Numbered from the stretch's first letter, positions 8,196-16,618 are shown. The stretch is 17,954 nucleotides of DNA from Bacteroidales bacterium (GCA_023230285.1 JALNXP010000020.1:1-17954); one strand, 5' to 3'. Numbers and translations: made by a program. The notes: a model not told the origin generated them from the letters alone.

Positions 8196-9476
8196 ATGAA
8201 ACAGAAAACAATACTTTTATTTGCATCAATATTTTTTGCGGCAGCAGCATGGTCACAGCCGGCATTTGAAACATATCTGTATGATTATCAATATTATATT
8301 TTTAATAATGACATACACACTTTACAAATATATCAGGAAGGCATGCAGTCGAGCATTCCGGCTGTCACCGTCAATTCTTCTGAAAAATTGACATGTGGTT
8401 TTGATGATTTCGACATTTCCGGCAAAAATTATCAATATACATTTTTTCATTGCACGCCGGAGTGGAAAATCAGCAATGGGATACAGCAAAGTGACTATAT
8501 GACAGGTTATTACTACGAAGATTACGTCAGAGACTACACAGCTTCTTTCAACACACTTCGCGACTACCTACATTACTCTTTCACATTTCCCAACGACAAC
8601 ATCAACACAAAAATAAGCGGAAATTATGCTTTAGTGGTATATGAAGAAGATATAAATAAGCCGGCTTTTATTGCAAGATTTTTTATATATGACAATTTAG
8701 TAAACATCAGTCCTACAATAGGTTATAGTAAAAGCCCCAAAGAATTGCAATCGCATCAGAAAGCCAATTTCATCATTAAACAAACGAGTTATCGCATAGA
8801 CAACCCTTACAGCAATTTATATGTTGTTATTCAGCAAAATGGCAGGACTTACAACGTTCAGGGTGGTATTCCGCCGCGCACTATCACTAACGACAAATTA
8901 TATTACGATTATGATGAATATTTCATATTCAACGGCAATAATGAATTTAGATTACTTTCATTGACAAGTTTCAAGCATCTGACAAGGTCAATGGTACAAA
9001 TTGAGACATACAACTCTGAATATTACATTACATTAGACATTGACAACACATATAAAGGCAGGAGTTATCAAACTTTGAATGACATCAATGGGAAATTCCT
9101 CATAGAAGTTGAGAACGTATTAGACAGTGACACTGAAGCCGAATATGCGTATACGATGTTCACTTTAAAAGACAAAATTCCATTTCCACAAACGGAAGCA
9201 TATATTTGTGGAGATTTCAACGGCTGGCAAATGGATGAGAACAACAAGATGACATATAATTATCAGACAGGTTGTTATGAAGCGACACTATATTTAAAAC
9301 AAGGATATTACAATTATACATATATTTTAAAAGACCACAACGGGCAAATCAACGACATTGAATTTGACGGTAATTATGTTGATGCCAAGAACGATTACAC
9401 ATTTTACGCATATTATAAAGCGCCGGGGGATTATTATTATCAGCTCATTGCGTTAAACGTTTTTTCTGCAGAATAG
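8196..9476 (+). CDS. Type IX secretion system plug protein (DUF5103 family)
   Basis: A 426-residue secreted protein with a clear signal peptide (1-20, hydrophobic with an alanine run, ending AWSQ). The N-terminal part has the DUF5103 pattern: an I-H-T-L-Q-I-Y stretch near 38, a W-K-I-S-N-G-I-Q-Q-S-D-Y-M-T-G-Y region, and G-G-I-P-P-R-T in the middle. The end is an immunoglobulin-like fold with Y-I-C-G-D-F-N-G-W at 336-344. In Flavobacterium johnsoniae, the plug protein closes the periplasmic side of the SprA translocon when cargo is absent. An in-frame TTG at 8151 would give a 441-residue version, but that TTG lies inside the promoter -7 element and would bury the signal peptide, so the ATG at 8196 is chosen. 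The upstream neighbour is itself a T9SS cargo. Confidence 0.85.
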   Translation: MKQKTILLFASIFFAAAAWSQPAFETYLYDYQYYIFNNDIHTLQIYQEGMQSSIPAVTVNSSEKLTCGFDDFDISGKNYQYTFFHCTPEWKISNGIQQSDYMTGYYYEDYVRDYTASFNTLRDYLHYSFTFPNDNINTKISGNYALVVYEEDINKPAFIARFFIYDNLVNISPTIGYSKSPKELQSHQKANFIIKQTSYRIDNPYSNLYVVIQQNGRTYNVQGGIPPRTITNDKLYYDYDEYFIFNGNNEFRLLSLTSFKHLTRSMVQIETYNSEYYITLDIDNTYKGRSYQTLNDINGKFLIEVENVLDSDTEAEYAYTMFTLKDKIPFPQTEAYICGDFNGWQMDENNKMTYNYQTGCYEATLYLKQGYYNYTYILKDHNGQINDIEFDGNYVDAKNDYTFYAYYKAPGDYYYQLIALNVFSAE

Positions 9477-9521
9477 CAGCCCATTATCATAAAAATTTAA
9501 AGTTGCAGATATGTGATTTTT

Positions 9522-9547
9522 ATTTATGAAAAATTTTTTTCATAAAT
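9522..9547. repeat. AT-rich inverted repeat, 12-bp arms
   Basis: Arms ATTTATGAAAAA (9522-9533) and TTTTTCATAAAT (9536-9547) are perfect reverse complements with two bases between them. As RNA the inner pairs would open into a loop. No T-run follows, so it is not a typical terminator; an operator for a dimeric protein or a weak terminator after the plug gene are both possible. The rest of the 190-base gap holds no gene and no clear TAnnTTTG element. Confidence 0.5.
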
Positions 9548-9666
9548 GATGGTAACGTTTTGTCCTTTTTTACGATTAATAGGCGTAGAAACTTTACGGA
9601 TCCAAAGTTAATATTGGAGAAAGCCCAAAATCCAGAATAAAGAGTAGGCAGAACAAAATTAAATGT

Positions 9667-10188
9667 ATGAAAAAGATTATCATCATCATGATAGCAATTC
9701 TATTCAATTTAGCAGAAAACAGCAACGCTGTTGCGCAAGAGATGACGATTGCTCAAGTAAAAAACTCCAAATGGAAGTCGACCGTCAAGGTCGAATGGGG
9801 AAATGAAAATAAAATGTGTAAATACTTTGGGATATGCGAGATATCATCAATTACAGACAGAGACATCAACATGAAGCAAGCCACATTTGCGACAATAGAG
9901 AGAAAGCGTGACGGCATTGCACTCAGTGTAGAAGAAAATGATTTGAATGAGCTAAGTAACAGCATGATATACACGAAACTCCATGGTATGCGAGGTGTAA
10001 AATTTGACACTTCTTTTGAAATTCCGATAGAGATTGCAAGGACAATAGGTTTTAGGTGCAAAATCACAATACCTGCCGGCAACTACTCTGTATCCTCAGA
10101 TGAAGGTTTGATAACAATACTTTTCACTGAATATATCAATGTCTGCGAGACAACAAAAACCGCAAAAAAAAATAAAAACTATCAATAA
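9667..10188 (+). CDS. Small secreted hypothetical protein, paralog A (CxxFGxC motif)
   Basis: A 173-residue protein I do not recognise as a named family. It has a signal peptide (basic start, hydrophobic run of isoleucines, likely cut near AVAQ at 21-24) and no other membrane segment. The mature part starts with a V-K-V-E-W strand, then C51-K-Y-F-G-I-C57-E-I-S, and ends with F-E-I-P-x-E-I followed by I-G-F-R and A-G-N-Y-S-V-S-S-D-E-G-L-I-T-I. The same motifs in the same order occur in the next gene, so the two are tandem paralogs from a duplication. The two cysteines could form a disulfide in the periplasm or bind a metal. No function can be assigned. A basic, lysine-rich tail follows the shared core. 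Confidence 0.75.
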   Translation: MKKIIIIMIAILFNLAENSNAVAQEMTIAQVKNSKWKSTVKVEWGNENKMCKYFGICEISSITDRDINMKQATFATIERKRDGIALSVEENDLNELSNSMIYTKLHGMRGVKFDTSFEIPIEIARTIGFRCKITIPAGNYSVSSDEGLITILFTEYINVCETTKTAKKNKNYQ

Positions 10189-10209
10189 CAAATTAAAAAA
10201 ACAAACAAC

Positions 10210-10710
10210 ATGAAAAACTTATTTATATTTGCAATTGCCCTTATGATTTCCGGCATTTGCGCAGCTAACGAAAACTATTCCTATACAACAAACAGTTTAA
10301 TAGAAAATGAAGAATCTTTAACAGAATGTAACGACAAAGGATGGGTCGTAGTCATCACCGTTGAGATTGGCAAAAGGAGTCTAAATTGTGCAAGATTCGG
10401 ATTTTGCAGAATTTCATTCGGTGGTGGCAAAGCCGAACTCAGTAATGAGACTAATAGTAATGCTGTTCCTGCTACTTTAGAAAAAACCTCAGACGAAATT
10501 ATGATTTCTTTTGAAGAAAGCACAGTCAGAGGCAATAAAGAATTAGCGAAGAACTTATTAAACAGAGGCTCTGTCGTTTTCGAAGAAGAATTTACGATAC
10601 CGGGTGAAGTCAGTTCTCAAATAGGTATGAGAGGCGACTTAGAAATCGGAAGTGGTAAATACAATGTCACAAGAGAGAACGGTTTAGTTACAGTTCATTT
10701 TCCGTTATAA
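10210..10710 (+). CDS. Small secreted hypothetical protein, paralog B (CxxFGxC motif)
   Basis: A 166-residue secreted protein, tandem paralog of the preceding gene and 21 bases downstream of it. The signal peptide ends near G-I-C-A-A at 15-19. Mature features shared with paralog A are a V-I-T-V-E strand, C60-A-R-F-G-F-C66-R-I-S, F-T-I-P-G-E-V, I-G-M-R, and S-G-K-Y-N-V-T-R-E-N-G-L-V-T-V-x-F at the end. The parts between motifs have diverged strongly, so the duplication is old. A further cysteine (C40) lies between the signal peptide and the motif and is absent from A. A strong hairpin lies just after the stop. Function unknown; a surface or periplasmic beta-rich domain is the most that can be inferred. 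Confidence 0.75.
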   Translation: MKNLFIFAIALMISGICAANENYSYTTNSLIENEESLTECNDKGWVVVITVEIGKRSLNCARFGFCRISFGGGKAELSNETNSNAVPATLEKTSDEIMISFEESTVRGNKELAKNLLNRGSVVFEEEFTIPGEVSSQIGMRGDLEIGSGKYNVTRENGLVTVHFPL

Positions 10711-10731
10711 TAGCAAGCTGCAACATTATTC

Positions 10732-10764
10732 AGAACCGGATACTAATTCTATCCGGTTCTTTCA
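10732..10764 (+). terminator. Hairpin terminator after the paralog pair
   Basis: AGAACCGGATA (10732-10742) and TATCCGGTTCT (10750-10760) form a perfect 11-bp stem with a 7-base loop, followed by a short TTC tail. The stem is GC-rich for this DNA. The U-run is weak, so it is a probable but not textbook rho-independent terminator. Confidence 0.75.
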
Positions 10765-10777
10765 TCCTTTAGAACTC

Positions 10778-11779
10778 ATTTGTCAATTATTTATTTTATT
10801 ATCAAAGTATTACATAATTCAAAATAACGATTTAAAGATAAACTTAGAAAACAAATATCAATATGGTATAATAAGCAGCACATCTTTATATGACTTAATA
10901 AAGTCATCAGGCGACCGATACAATTTAATTTTTCTCAATAAGCATCAAAAAGATGAAGCCGAATTTGACCATAGTTCCGATATTTCTTTTTTAGTAGAAA
11001 GCACAGCATTAAAAAAAGCGGCAGACACTAATAGCATCAGCTCTGATTTTGCATTTAACTTTTCAACGGGTACGGAATTAAACTACACATTTAAAAATTT
11101 GAGATACACTTTTGACTCCAACTACGAAATAAGTTATAAGCAAAAATCGGATCAGAAAATAGAGAAGACGAGGGACGAACTCGAAGTCAGCAACAATTTC
11201 AGTTATATTGGAGACAAGGTTGGTTTAGAATTGTCGTTCTTATTATCATCTCAAATATTAAATGAAAGAAACGCCGATGGTCTAATATGTTCAAGCTTTT
11301 TATCTCCGGGAAAGATAAACTACTCTCTTGGCATTATTTATGAAAACAGTGGTAAATTAGATACAAAAATATCTATCGACATTGCGAGTATTCAAATGAC
11401 AACTTTTTTAAATCAAGGAATTTATGACAACAACGAAGACATCGTGTTTTATGACATTGAAAAAGGTCAACTACTATCTAACATCTTTGGTATCACAATA
11501 AATTATACTATTAATGAGAGTAGTAATATTTTCAAGTTAAAGCACAAGGGAAATATCTTCATCCCTTGCAACAAAGAAAGTTTCGATTCAACATGGGCGG
11601 AGAACTTCAACATGTATTTCAGCAATGAGATATGTATTTATAAAAAAAACATATTTAAGTTAGCACTAATATCTAAATTAGTATATAACAAATATGGCAA
11701 CAAGGAGTTAGAGTTTTACAATAAGCTATCATTAGGCATAACGATAGGAGCAAATAAGCAACAACTCTCGTCCCACTAA
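10778..11779 (+). CDS. DUF3078-like outer-membrane protein frame without a canonical start (possible pseudogene)
   Basis: The first standard start in this frame is the TTG at 11099, giving 226 residues, but the same frame stays open upstream past 10802 and into the hairpin region with no stop and no ATG, GTG or TTG. The upstream part reads like protein: a hydrophobic stretch (L-I-C-Q-L-F-I-L-L-S at about 10775-10804), then a beta-strand-rich segment. The coordinates given use the ATT at 10778 as the farthest sensible edge, about 333 codons. The body resembles the Bacteroidota DUF3078 family: K-S-D-Q-K-I-E-K-T-R-D-E-L-E-V, then S-S-F-L-S-P-G, and a closing strand L-S-L-G-I-T-I-G, as in outer-membrane beta-barrels. 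It may be a gene with a mutated start, one with an ATT start, or a decayed copy. Family call is moderate; the start is unresolved. Confidence 0.5.
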   Translation: MCQLFILLSKYYIIQNNDLKINLENKYQYGIISSTSLYDLIKSSGDRYNLIFLNKHQKDEAEFDHSSDISFLVESTALKKAADTNSISSDFAFNFSTGTELNYTFKNLRYTFDSNYEISYKQKSDQKIEKTRDELEVSNNFSYIGDKVGLELSFLLSSQILNERNADGLICSSFLSPGKINYSLGIIYENSGKLDTKISIDIASIQMTTFLNQGIYDNNEDIVFYDIEKGQLLSNIFGITINYTINESSNIFKLKHKGNIFIPCNKESFDSTWAENFNMYFSNEICIYKKNIFKLALISKLVYNKYGNKELEFYNKLSLGITIGANKQQLSSH

Positions 11780-11783
11780 CAAA

Positions 11784-11819
11784 AAAACCTTGCATTACAA
11801 CTTTGTAATGCAAGGTTTT
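11784..11819. terminator. Bidirectional terminator between the DUF3078-like gene and tyrS
   Basis: AAAACCTTGCATTAC (11784-11798) and GTAATGCAAGGTTTT (11805-11819) pair perfectly over 15 bp with a 6-base loop. The A-run on one side and T-run on the other give a U-tail in both directions, as expected between two convergent genes. Confidence 0.92.
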
Positions 11820-11841
11820 ATCACTTTATAAACAATTGATC

Positions 11842-13140
11842 TTAGTCTGTAATTATAACGAGGTAATAATTTTTCTTACCTTTTTGGGCGAGTATCAATT
11901 TATCGCCAATAATGTCGGCTTCATTCAGCATACACGTATCATTGACTTTAGCCTTATTAATAGATATAGCATTTTCTTTTAGAGACCTGCGGATTTCGCC
12001 TTTTGATGGGAAGAAGCCGGTAATTTCGGACATTAAATCTACTACGCTTACGCCATTTTTAAGCACTTCTCTTGACACATCAGCTTGTGGAACGCCCTCA
12101 AACACAGCCATAAGCATATCCACAGGAATATGACGTAAAGAATCTGTAGTACTATTACCAAAAAGAATAGCAGAAGCTTCGAGAGCATTATCATAATCTT
12201 CTTGAGAATGTACTCTTATCGTCAAATCTTTGGCAAGTTCTTTCTGAAGCAAACGAAGATGAGGAGCTTCATTATGTTTTATGATTAATTCTTCTATATA
12301 ATCTTTAGAGAACAGTGTAAATATTTTAATATACTTTTCAGCATCAGCATCTGAGCAATTAAGCCAGAATTGGTAAAACTTATAAGGAGAAGTTTTTTTA
12401 GCGTCAAGCCAGATATTGCCACTTTCTGTTTTACCGAATTTTCCGCCGTCAGCTTTAGTAATCAACGGACAAGTAAGGGCATAAGCTTCTTTCCCGAGTT
12501 TTCTTCTAATCAGCTCGCTACCTGTTGTGATATTTCCCCATTGGTCGCTACCGCCCATTTGCAATTTACAATTATATTTCTGGTAAAGTTCAAGAAAATC
12601 AGTACCCTGAACCAATTGATATGAAAATTCGGTAAAAGACATTCCCTCGCGGTCTTCACCGGCGATTCTTTTCTTAACGGAATCTTTCGTCATCATATAG
12701 TTAACGGTAATATGTTTACCTATATCTCTAATAAAAGACAAGAAAGAATAATCTTTCATCCAGTCGTAATTATTAACCATTATTGCTGCATTAGGGGCAT
12801 CAGAGTCAAAATCAAGGAACTTCTTCAATTGAGTTTTAATACACTCCATATTACGTTTAATAGCCTCAGCATCAAGCAGATTACGCTCAAGCGACTTACC
12901 TGACGGGTCGCCAATCATACCTGTTGCACCGCCGATAAGTACAATCGGACGATGTCCTGATTCTTGTAAATGTTTCAACATCATTACGCCAACAAGATGC
13001 CCTATATGCAAAGAATCGGCAGTCGGGTCAATACCAACATAAGCAGTTGTCATTTCTTTTTCAAGTTGTTCTTCTGTTCCCGGCATAATATCCTGCACCA
13101 TGCCTCTCCATCTCAAATTATCAACAAGTTTCATATTCAT
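11842..13140 (-). CDS. tyrS: Tyrosyl-tRNA synthetase
   Basis: Class I aminoacyl-tRNA synthetase that charges tRNA-Tyr with tyrosine in the cytoplasm. The 432 residues match bacterial TyrRS. The ATP-binding H-I-G-H motif is at 45-48, with A-Y-V-G-I-D-P-T before it; Y-Q-L-V-Q-G-T-D-F at 174-182 and [10 protein letters not shown] at 194-203 form the tyrosine pocket; K-F-G-K-T at 234-238 takes the place of KMSKS, as is normal for this branch. The C-terminal end (about 365-430) is the S4-like tRNA-binding domain. Met3 is an equally possible start. The gene is alone on its strand, closed by a bidirectional terminator, with its own promoter just upstream. Confidence 0.97.
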   Translation of the reverse strand: MNMKLVDNLRWRGMVQDIMPGTEEQLEKEMTTAYVGIDPTADSLHIGHLVGVMMLKHLQESGHRPIVLIGGATGMIGDPSGKSLERNLLDAEAIKRNMECIKTQLKKFLDFDSDAPNAAIMVNNYDWMKDYSFLSFIRDIGKHITVNYMMTKDSVKKRIAGEDREGMSFTEFSYQLVQGTDFLELYQKYNCKLQMGGSDQWGNITTGSELIRRKLGKEAYALTCPLITKADGGKFGKTESGNIWLDAKKTSPYKFYQFWLNCSDADAEKYIKIFTLFSKDYIEELIIKHNEAPHLRLLQKELAKDLTIRVHSQEDYDNALEASAILFGNSTTDSLRHIPVDMLMAVFEGVPQADVSREVLKNGVSVVDLMSEITGFFPSKGEIRRSLKENAISINKAKVNDTCMLNEADIIGDKLILAQKGKKNYYLVIITD

Positions 13141-13167
13141 TATATATTATTCAACACAAAAATTTTG

Positions 13168-13200
13168 CAAAGGTACATGATTTTTTCGATTTACATACAA
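13168..13200 (-). promoter_or_regulatory. Candidate promoter for tyrS
   Basis: On the minus strand, TACCTTTG (13175 down to 13168) fits TAnnTTTG, with a TTG at 13200-13198 and a 22-base gap. It lies 28 bases before the tyrS start codon, giving a leader of roughly 20 bases. Confidence 0.65.
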
Positions 13201-13220
13201 CAAAAAATACGACATAACAA

Positions 13221-13251
13221 TTGCAGTTAAATAAAAAATATTTTACTTTTG
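13221..13251 (+). promoter_or_regulatory. Promoter for the OPT transporter-pepT operon
   Basis: TTG at 13221-13223, a 20-base gap and TACTTTTG at 13244-13251 make a full Bacteroidota promoter. Transcription should start near 13258, leaving about 30 bases before the ATG at 13289. It is back to back with the tyrS promoter in the same 148-bp region. Confidence 0.75.
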
Positions 13252-13288
13252 CTCACATTAAATTTTTAAATCAAAACACAGTAAAGAT

Positions 13289-15295
13289 ATGACAGAAGTA
13301 GACAAAGAGAAAGAAGTCGGGTTGCCCGAAAATGCTCAAAGAGAGTTAAAAGAAGGTGAAGTTTACGAACCAATTTTATCTTCAAAAAAGACATTTCGAG
13401 AAGTAACGCCATGGTCTGTGACGTTAGGATTATTAATGGTTATATTATTTTCTGCGGCGGCAGCATACCTTGGGCTAAAAGTCGGGCAAGTTTTTGAAGC
13501 AGCCATACCAATTGCCATCATTGCCATTGGCTTATCAGGTGCGATGAACAGGAAAAACTCACTTGGTGAAAACGTCATCATACAGTCGATAGGAGCATGT
13601 TCCGGTGCTGTGGTTGCCGGTGCAATATTCACATTACCTGCACTTTACATACTGCAAGCCAAATATCCTGAAATAACGATAAACTTTATGCAAGTATTTT
13701 TTAGCTCACTATTGGGTGGATTTTTAGGCATATTGCTGTTAATTCCGTTCAGAAAATATTTTGTAAAAGAGATGCACGGGAAATATCCATTTCCTGAAGC
13801 CACAGCAACGACACAGGTGCTTGTCAGCGGCGAAAAAAAAGGCAAAGGAGCTAAAATACTGTTAATCAGTGGTCTGATAGGAGGGCTTTACGATTTTATA
13901 GTATCTACATTCGGCTGGTGGTCTGAAACAGTAACCACGAGGATAGTTCCATGGGGAGTTGCTATTGCAGATAAAGCAAAAGCTCTATGCAAAATCAACG
14001 TGGGTGCTGCCGTCCTCGGCTTAGGATATATAATCGGATTAAAATACTCCTTCATTATTTGTTGCGGCTCTTTTCTTGTATGGTTTATCATCATACCGCT
14101 GATGAATCTCATCTGGGGTTCACAGGTTCTTGACTTTATGAACTCCGGAATAATGTTAACTATATCACAAATGTCACCGGAACAGATATTTACAAATTAC
14201 GCCCGTCATATTGGCATCGGTGGTATTGCCATGGCAGGCATCATAGGCATCATAAAATCTGCAGGTGTCATAAAATCTGCTTTTAAACTTTCTTCCAACG
14301 AATTTAAGAACAAAAAATCAGGTCAAAAGCAAATTGTAGAGCGCACACAACGTGACCTGCCAATGAAAATAGTAGTCATAGGCATCGCCATAACATTATT
14401 AGTCACTCTTGTATTTTTCTATTTTGGAGTAATCCACAATATTTGGCAAGCAATTATAGGTATATTAGTTGTCGGCATCATAGCATTTCTATTCACTACC
14501 GTTGCAGCCAACGCCATAGCGATAGTCGGTTCAAACCCTGTCAGTGGCATGACATTGATGACATTGATACTCACATCCATAGTAATGGTTGCTGTGGGTT
14601 TAAAAGGACCTGCGGGCATGACGGCATCACTCATAATAGGCGGTGTTGTTTGTACAGCTCTGTCAATGGCAGGCAGTTTTATAACCGACTTAAAAGTTGG
14701 TTATTGGATAGGCACGACACCGGCGAAACAGGAAACATGGAAATTTATAGGTACGTTAGTTGCAGCTGCAACTGTTGGCGGAGTGATTATGATACTCAAC
14801 AAAACATACGGTTTCACCGGCGACAACGCTTTAGTAGCACCACAAGCCAATGCGATGGCAGCTGTCATAGAGCCGCTGATGTCGGGTGGCAGTGCGCCGT
14901 GGTTATTGTACGGTATAGGTGCTGCGTTAGCTATTATTCTCACTATTTTCAAAATTCCGGCACTTCCATTCGCACTCGGCATGTTCATCCCTATTGACCT
15001 CGACTTACCGCTGCTGGTAGGCGGTGCAATAGCTTGGTTTGTAAGCACACGCAGTAAAGATGCTAACATAAACAAAGCCCGCAGCGAAAGAGGTACTCTG
15101 ATAGCTTCCGGATTTATCGCCGGCGGTGCACTCATGGGAGTCGTAAGCGCTATCATCAAATTCGCAGGAAAAGACCTATATCATAGCTTAAATTACTCGG
15201 AAATACTCGCCGTAGTCGCTTATATTGCTATTATAATTTATATGATATGGGATTGCTTAAGAGCCGATAAAACAGAAAAATTAAAAATTAAATAA
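13289..15295 (+). CDS. OPT family oligopeptide transporter
   Basis: Inner-membrane transporter of 668 residues with about 14-16 membrane segments, the usual size for prokaryotic OPT proteins. A hydrophilic N-terminus of about 40 residues leads to T-P-W-S-V-T-L-G-L, then A-A-Y-L-G-L-K-V-G-Q-V-F-E-A-A-I-P, which is typical of the family, followed by S-L-G-E-N-V-I-I-Q-S and G-K-Y-P-F-P-E-A-T. OPT proteins take up short peptides, or metal chelates in the YSL branch, most likely with protons. The next gene, peptidase T, starts 7 bases after the stop, which favours peptide uptake over metal-chelate uptake. There is no substrate-binding protein gene nearby, as expected for this secondary transporter family. 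Confidence 0.92.
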   Translation: MTEVDKEKEVGLPENAQRELKEGEVYEPILSSKKTFREVTPWSVTLGLLMVILFSAAAAYLGLKVGQVFEAAIPIAIIAIGLSGAMNRKNSLGENVIIQSIGACSGAVVAGAIFTLPALYILQAKYPEITINFMQVFFSSLLGGFLGILLLIPFRKYFVKEMHGKYPFPEATATTQVLVSGEKKGKGAKILLISGLIGGLYDFIVSTFGWWSETVTTRIVPWGVAIADKAKALCKINVGAAVLGLGYIIGLKYSFIICCGSFLVWFIIIPLMNLIWGSQVLDFMNSGIMLTISQMSPEQIFTNYARHIGIGGIAMAGIIGIIKSAGVIKSAFKLSSNEFKNKKSGQKQIVERTQRDLPMKIVVIGIAITLLVTLVFFYFGVIHNIWQAIIGILVVGIIAFLFTTVAANAIAIVGSNPVSGMTLMTLILTSIVMVAVGLKGPAGMTASLIIGGVVCTALSMAGSFITDLKVGYWIGTTPAKQETWKFIGTLVAAATVGGVIMILNKTYGFTGDNALVAPQANAMAAVIEPLMSGGSAPWLLYGIGAALAIILTIFKIPALPFALGMFIPIDLDLPLLVGGAIAWFVSTRSKDANINKARSERGTLIASGFIAGGALMGVVSAIIKFAGKDLYHSLNYSEILAVVAYIAIIIYMIWDCLRADKTEKLKIK

Positions 15296-15302
15296 AAAAG
15301 AT

Positions 15303-16523
15303 ATGGAAAACATTAAAAATAAATTCTTACGTTACATAGATATTGACACAACTTCAGACCCTGAATCCGAGGCGCAGCCAAGTACACAAAAACAATTTAA
15401 CCTACTGAATTTGTTGAAAAACGAATTGCAAGAACTCGGCATAAAAACTAATTTAGACAGCAACGGCTACATCATGGCTACTATTCCGGCAAATACAGAC
15501 AAAGCAGTGCCGGCAATAGGCTTCATCGCTCACGTAGATACCTCTCCCGATGCTCCCGGCACTGACATTAAGCCTCAAATCATAGAAAATTATGACGGCA
15601 AAGACATCTTGCTGAACAAAGAGAACAATTTATACATAAAAGTAGATGAGTTTCCTGAAGTTCAACAATATAAAGGACAAACTATAATTACGACAGACGG
15701 CAACACTTTATTAGGCGCCGATGATAAAGCCGGCATTGCAGAAATTATGTTAGCTGCCGAATACATAGTAAAAACGCCTGATTTTAAACACGGAGAGATA
15801 AAGATAGGCTTTACCCCTGACGAAGAGATAGGACGTGGAGTAGATAAATTCGATGTGGAAAAATTCGGAGCCAAGTACGCATATACCATGGACGGCGGCG
15901 AAATCGGCGAATTGGAATATGAAAACTTCAATGCCGCCGGCGCTAAAATCCACATTCAAGGTTGCAATATACATCCAGGCTACGCAAAAGATAAAATGGT
16001 AAATTCCATGCTTATTGCAATGGAACTCAATAGCATGCTACCTGTTGAACAACGTCCTGAATACACTTCAAACTATGAAGGATTTTTTCACCTCACAGGA
16101 ATACGCGGGACTGTTGAAAAAACTGATATACAATATATTATAAGAGACCATGACACGCAGAAATTTGAAAACAAAAAACGACTTCTGACCTCTGCCATAG
16201 ACTTCTTAAACAAAAAATACAGCAACAGAATACAACTTACTTTGAAAGACCAATATTATAATATGCGCAAAGAAGTCGAGCCGCATTATCATATTATAGA
16301 AAAAGCTATTAAAGCGATGGAGGATGCCGGTATAAAGCCTAAAATTCAGCCCATTCGCGGTGGCACCGATGGTGCTAATTTATCTTTCAGAAATCTGCCG
16401 TGTCCTAACATTTTTGCAGGAGGACACAATTTCCACGGAAAGTTGGAATTTGTCCCTGTAGAAAGCATGGAAAAAGCGACCCAAGTGATATTGAACATTA
16501 TCTCGTTATTTGCCAAAGAGTAG
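15303..16523 (+). CDS. pepT: Peptidase T (tripeptide aminopeptidase)
   Basis: Zinc-dependent cytoplasmic M20B peptidase that removes the N-terminal residue from tripeptides. It has 406 residues, the normal length. The metal and catalytic residues are visible in order: H77 and D79 in A-H-V-D-T-S-P-D, D141 in L-G-A-D-D-K-A-G, the general base pair E174-E175 in F-T-P-D-E-E-I-G, D197 in T-M-D-G-G-E, and H378 in G-G-H-N-F-H-G-K. H224 in N-I-H-P-G lies in the dimerisation domain region. It is the second gene of an operon with the OPT transporter, so imported short peptides would be cut to amino acids. A hairpin ends the operon 62 bases downstream. Confidence 0.96.
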   Translation: MENIKNKFLRYIDIDTTSDPESEAQPSTQKQFNLLNLLKNELQELGIKTNLDSNGYIMATIPANTDKAVPAIGFIAHVDTSPDAPGTDIKPQIIENYDGKDILLNKENNLYIKVDEFPEVQQYKGQTIITTDGNTLLGADDKAGIAEIMLAAEYIVKTPDFKHGEIKIGFTPDEEIGRGVDKFDVEKFGAKYAYTMDGGEIGELEYENFNAAGAKIHIQGCNIHPGYAKDKMVNSMLIAMELNSMLPVEQRPEYTSNYEGFFHLTGIRGTVEKTDIQYIIRDHDTQKFENKKRLLTSAIDFLNKKYSNRIQLTLKDQYYNMRKEVEPHYHIIEKAIKAMEDAGIKPKIQPIRGGTDGANLSFRNLPCPNIFAGGHNFHGKLEFVPVESMEKATQVILNIISLFAKE

Positions 16524-16584
16524 AGCGTGCATATAAACACCTGATTTAATGCGTGTTATATACAACTTTGCAGAAAAACAAAAA

Positions 16585-16618
16585 AAAAGTACATCTTTCC
16601 AAAAAAAGATGTATTTTT
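16585..16618. terminator. Hairpin terminator after pepT
   Basis: TACATCTTT (16590-16598) and AAAGATGTA (16605-16613) form a 9-bp stem with a 6-base loop, extended outward by a G-T pair and four A-T pairs to 16585 and 16618. The T-run after the stem serves as U-tail for pepT. The flanking A-run makes it able to work in the other direction too. Its right end overlaps the candidate tRNA promoter. Confidence 0.75.

Noticed and set aside
14443..14997. 184-codon frame on the + strand inside the OPT gene
   Set aside because: It lies wholly within the OPT coding frame, is rich in Cys, Arg, His and Ser as out-of-frame translations are, and has no family signature.
14701..15159. 152-codon frame on the - strand inside the OPT gene
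   Set aside because: Shadow of a transporter gene on the other strand; low-complexity Ala/Pro/Ile composition and no start context.
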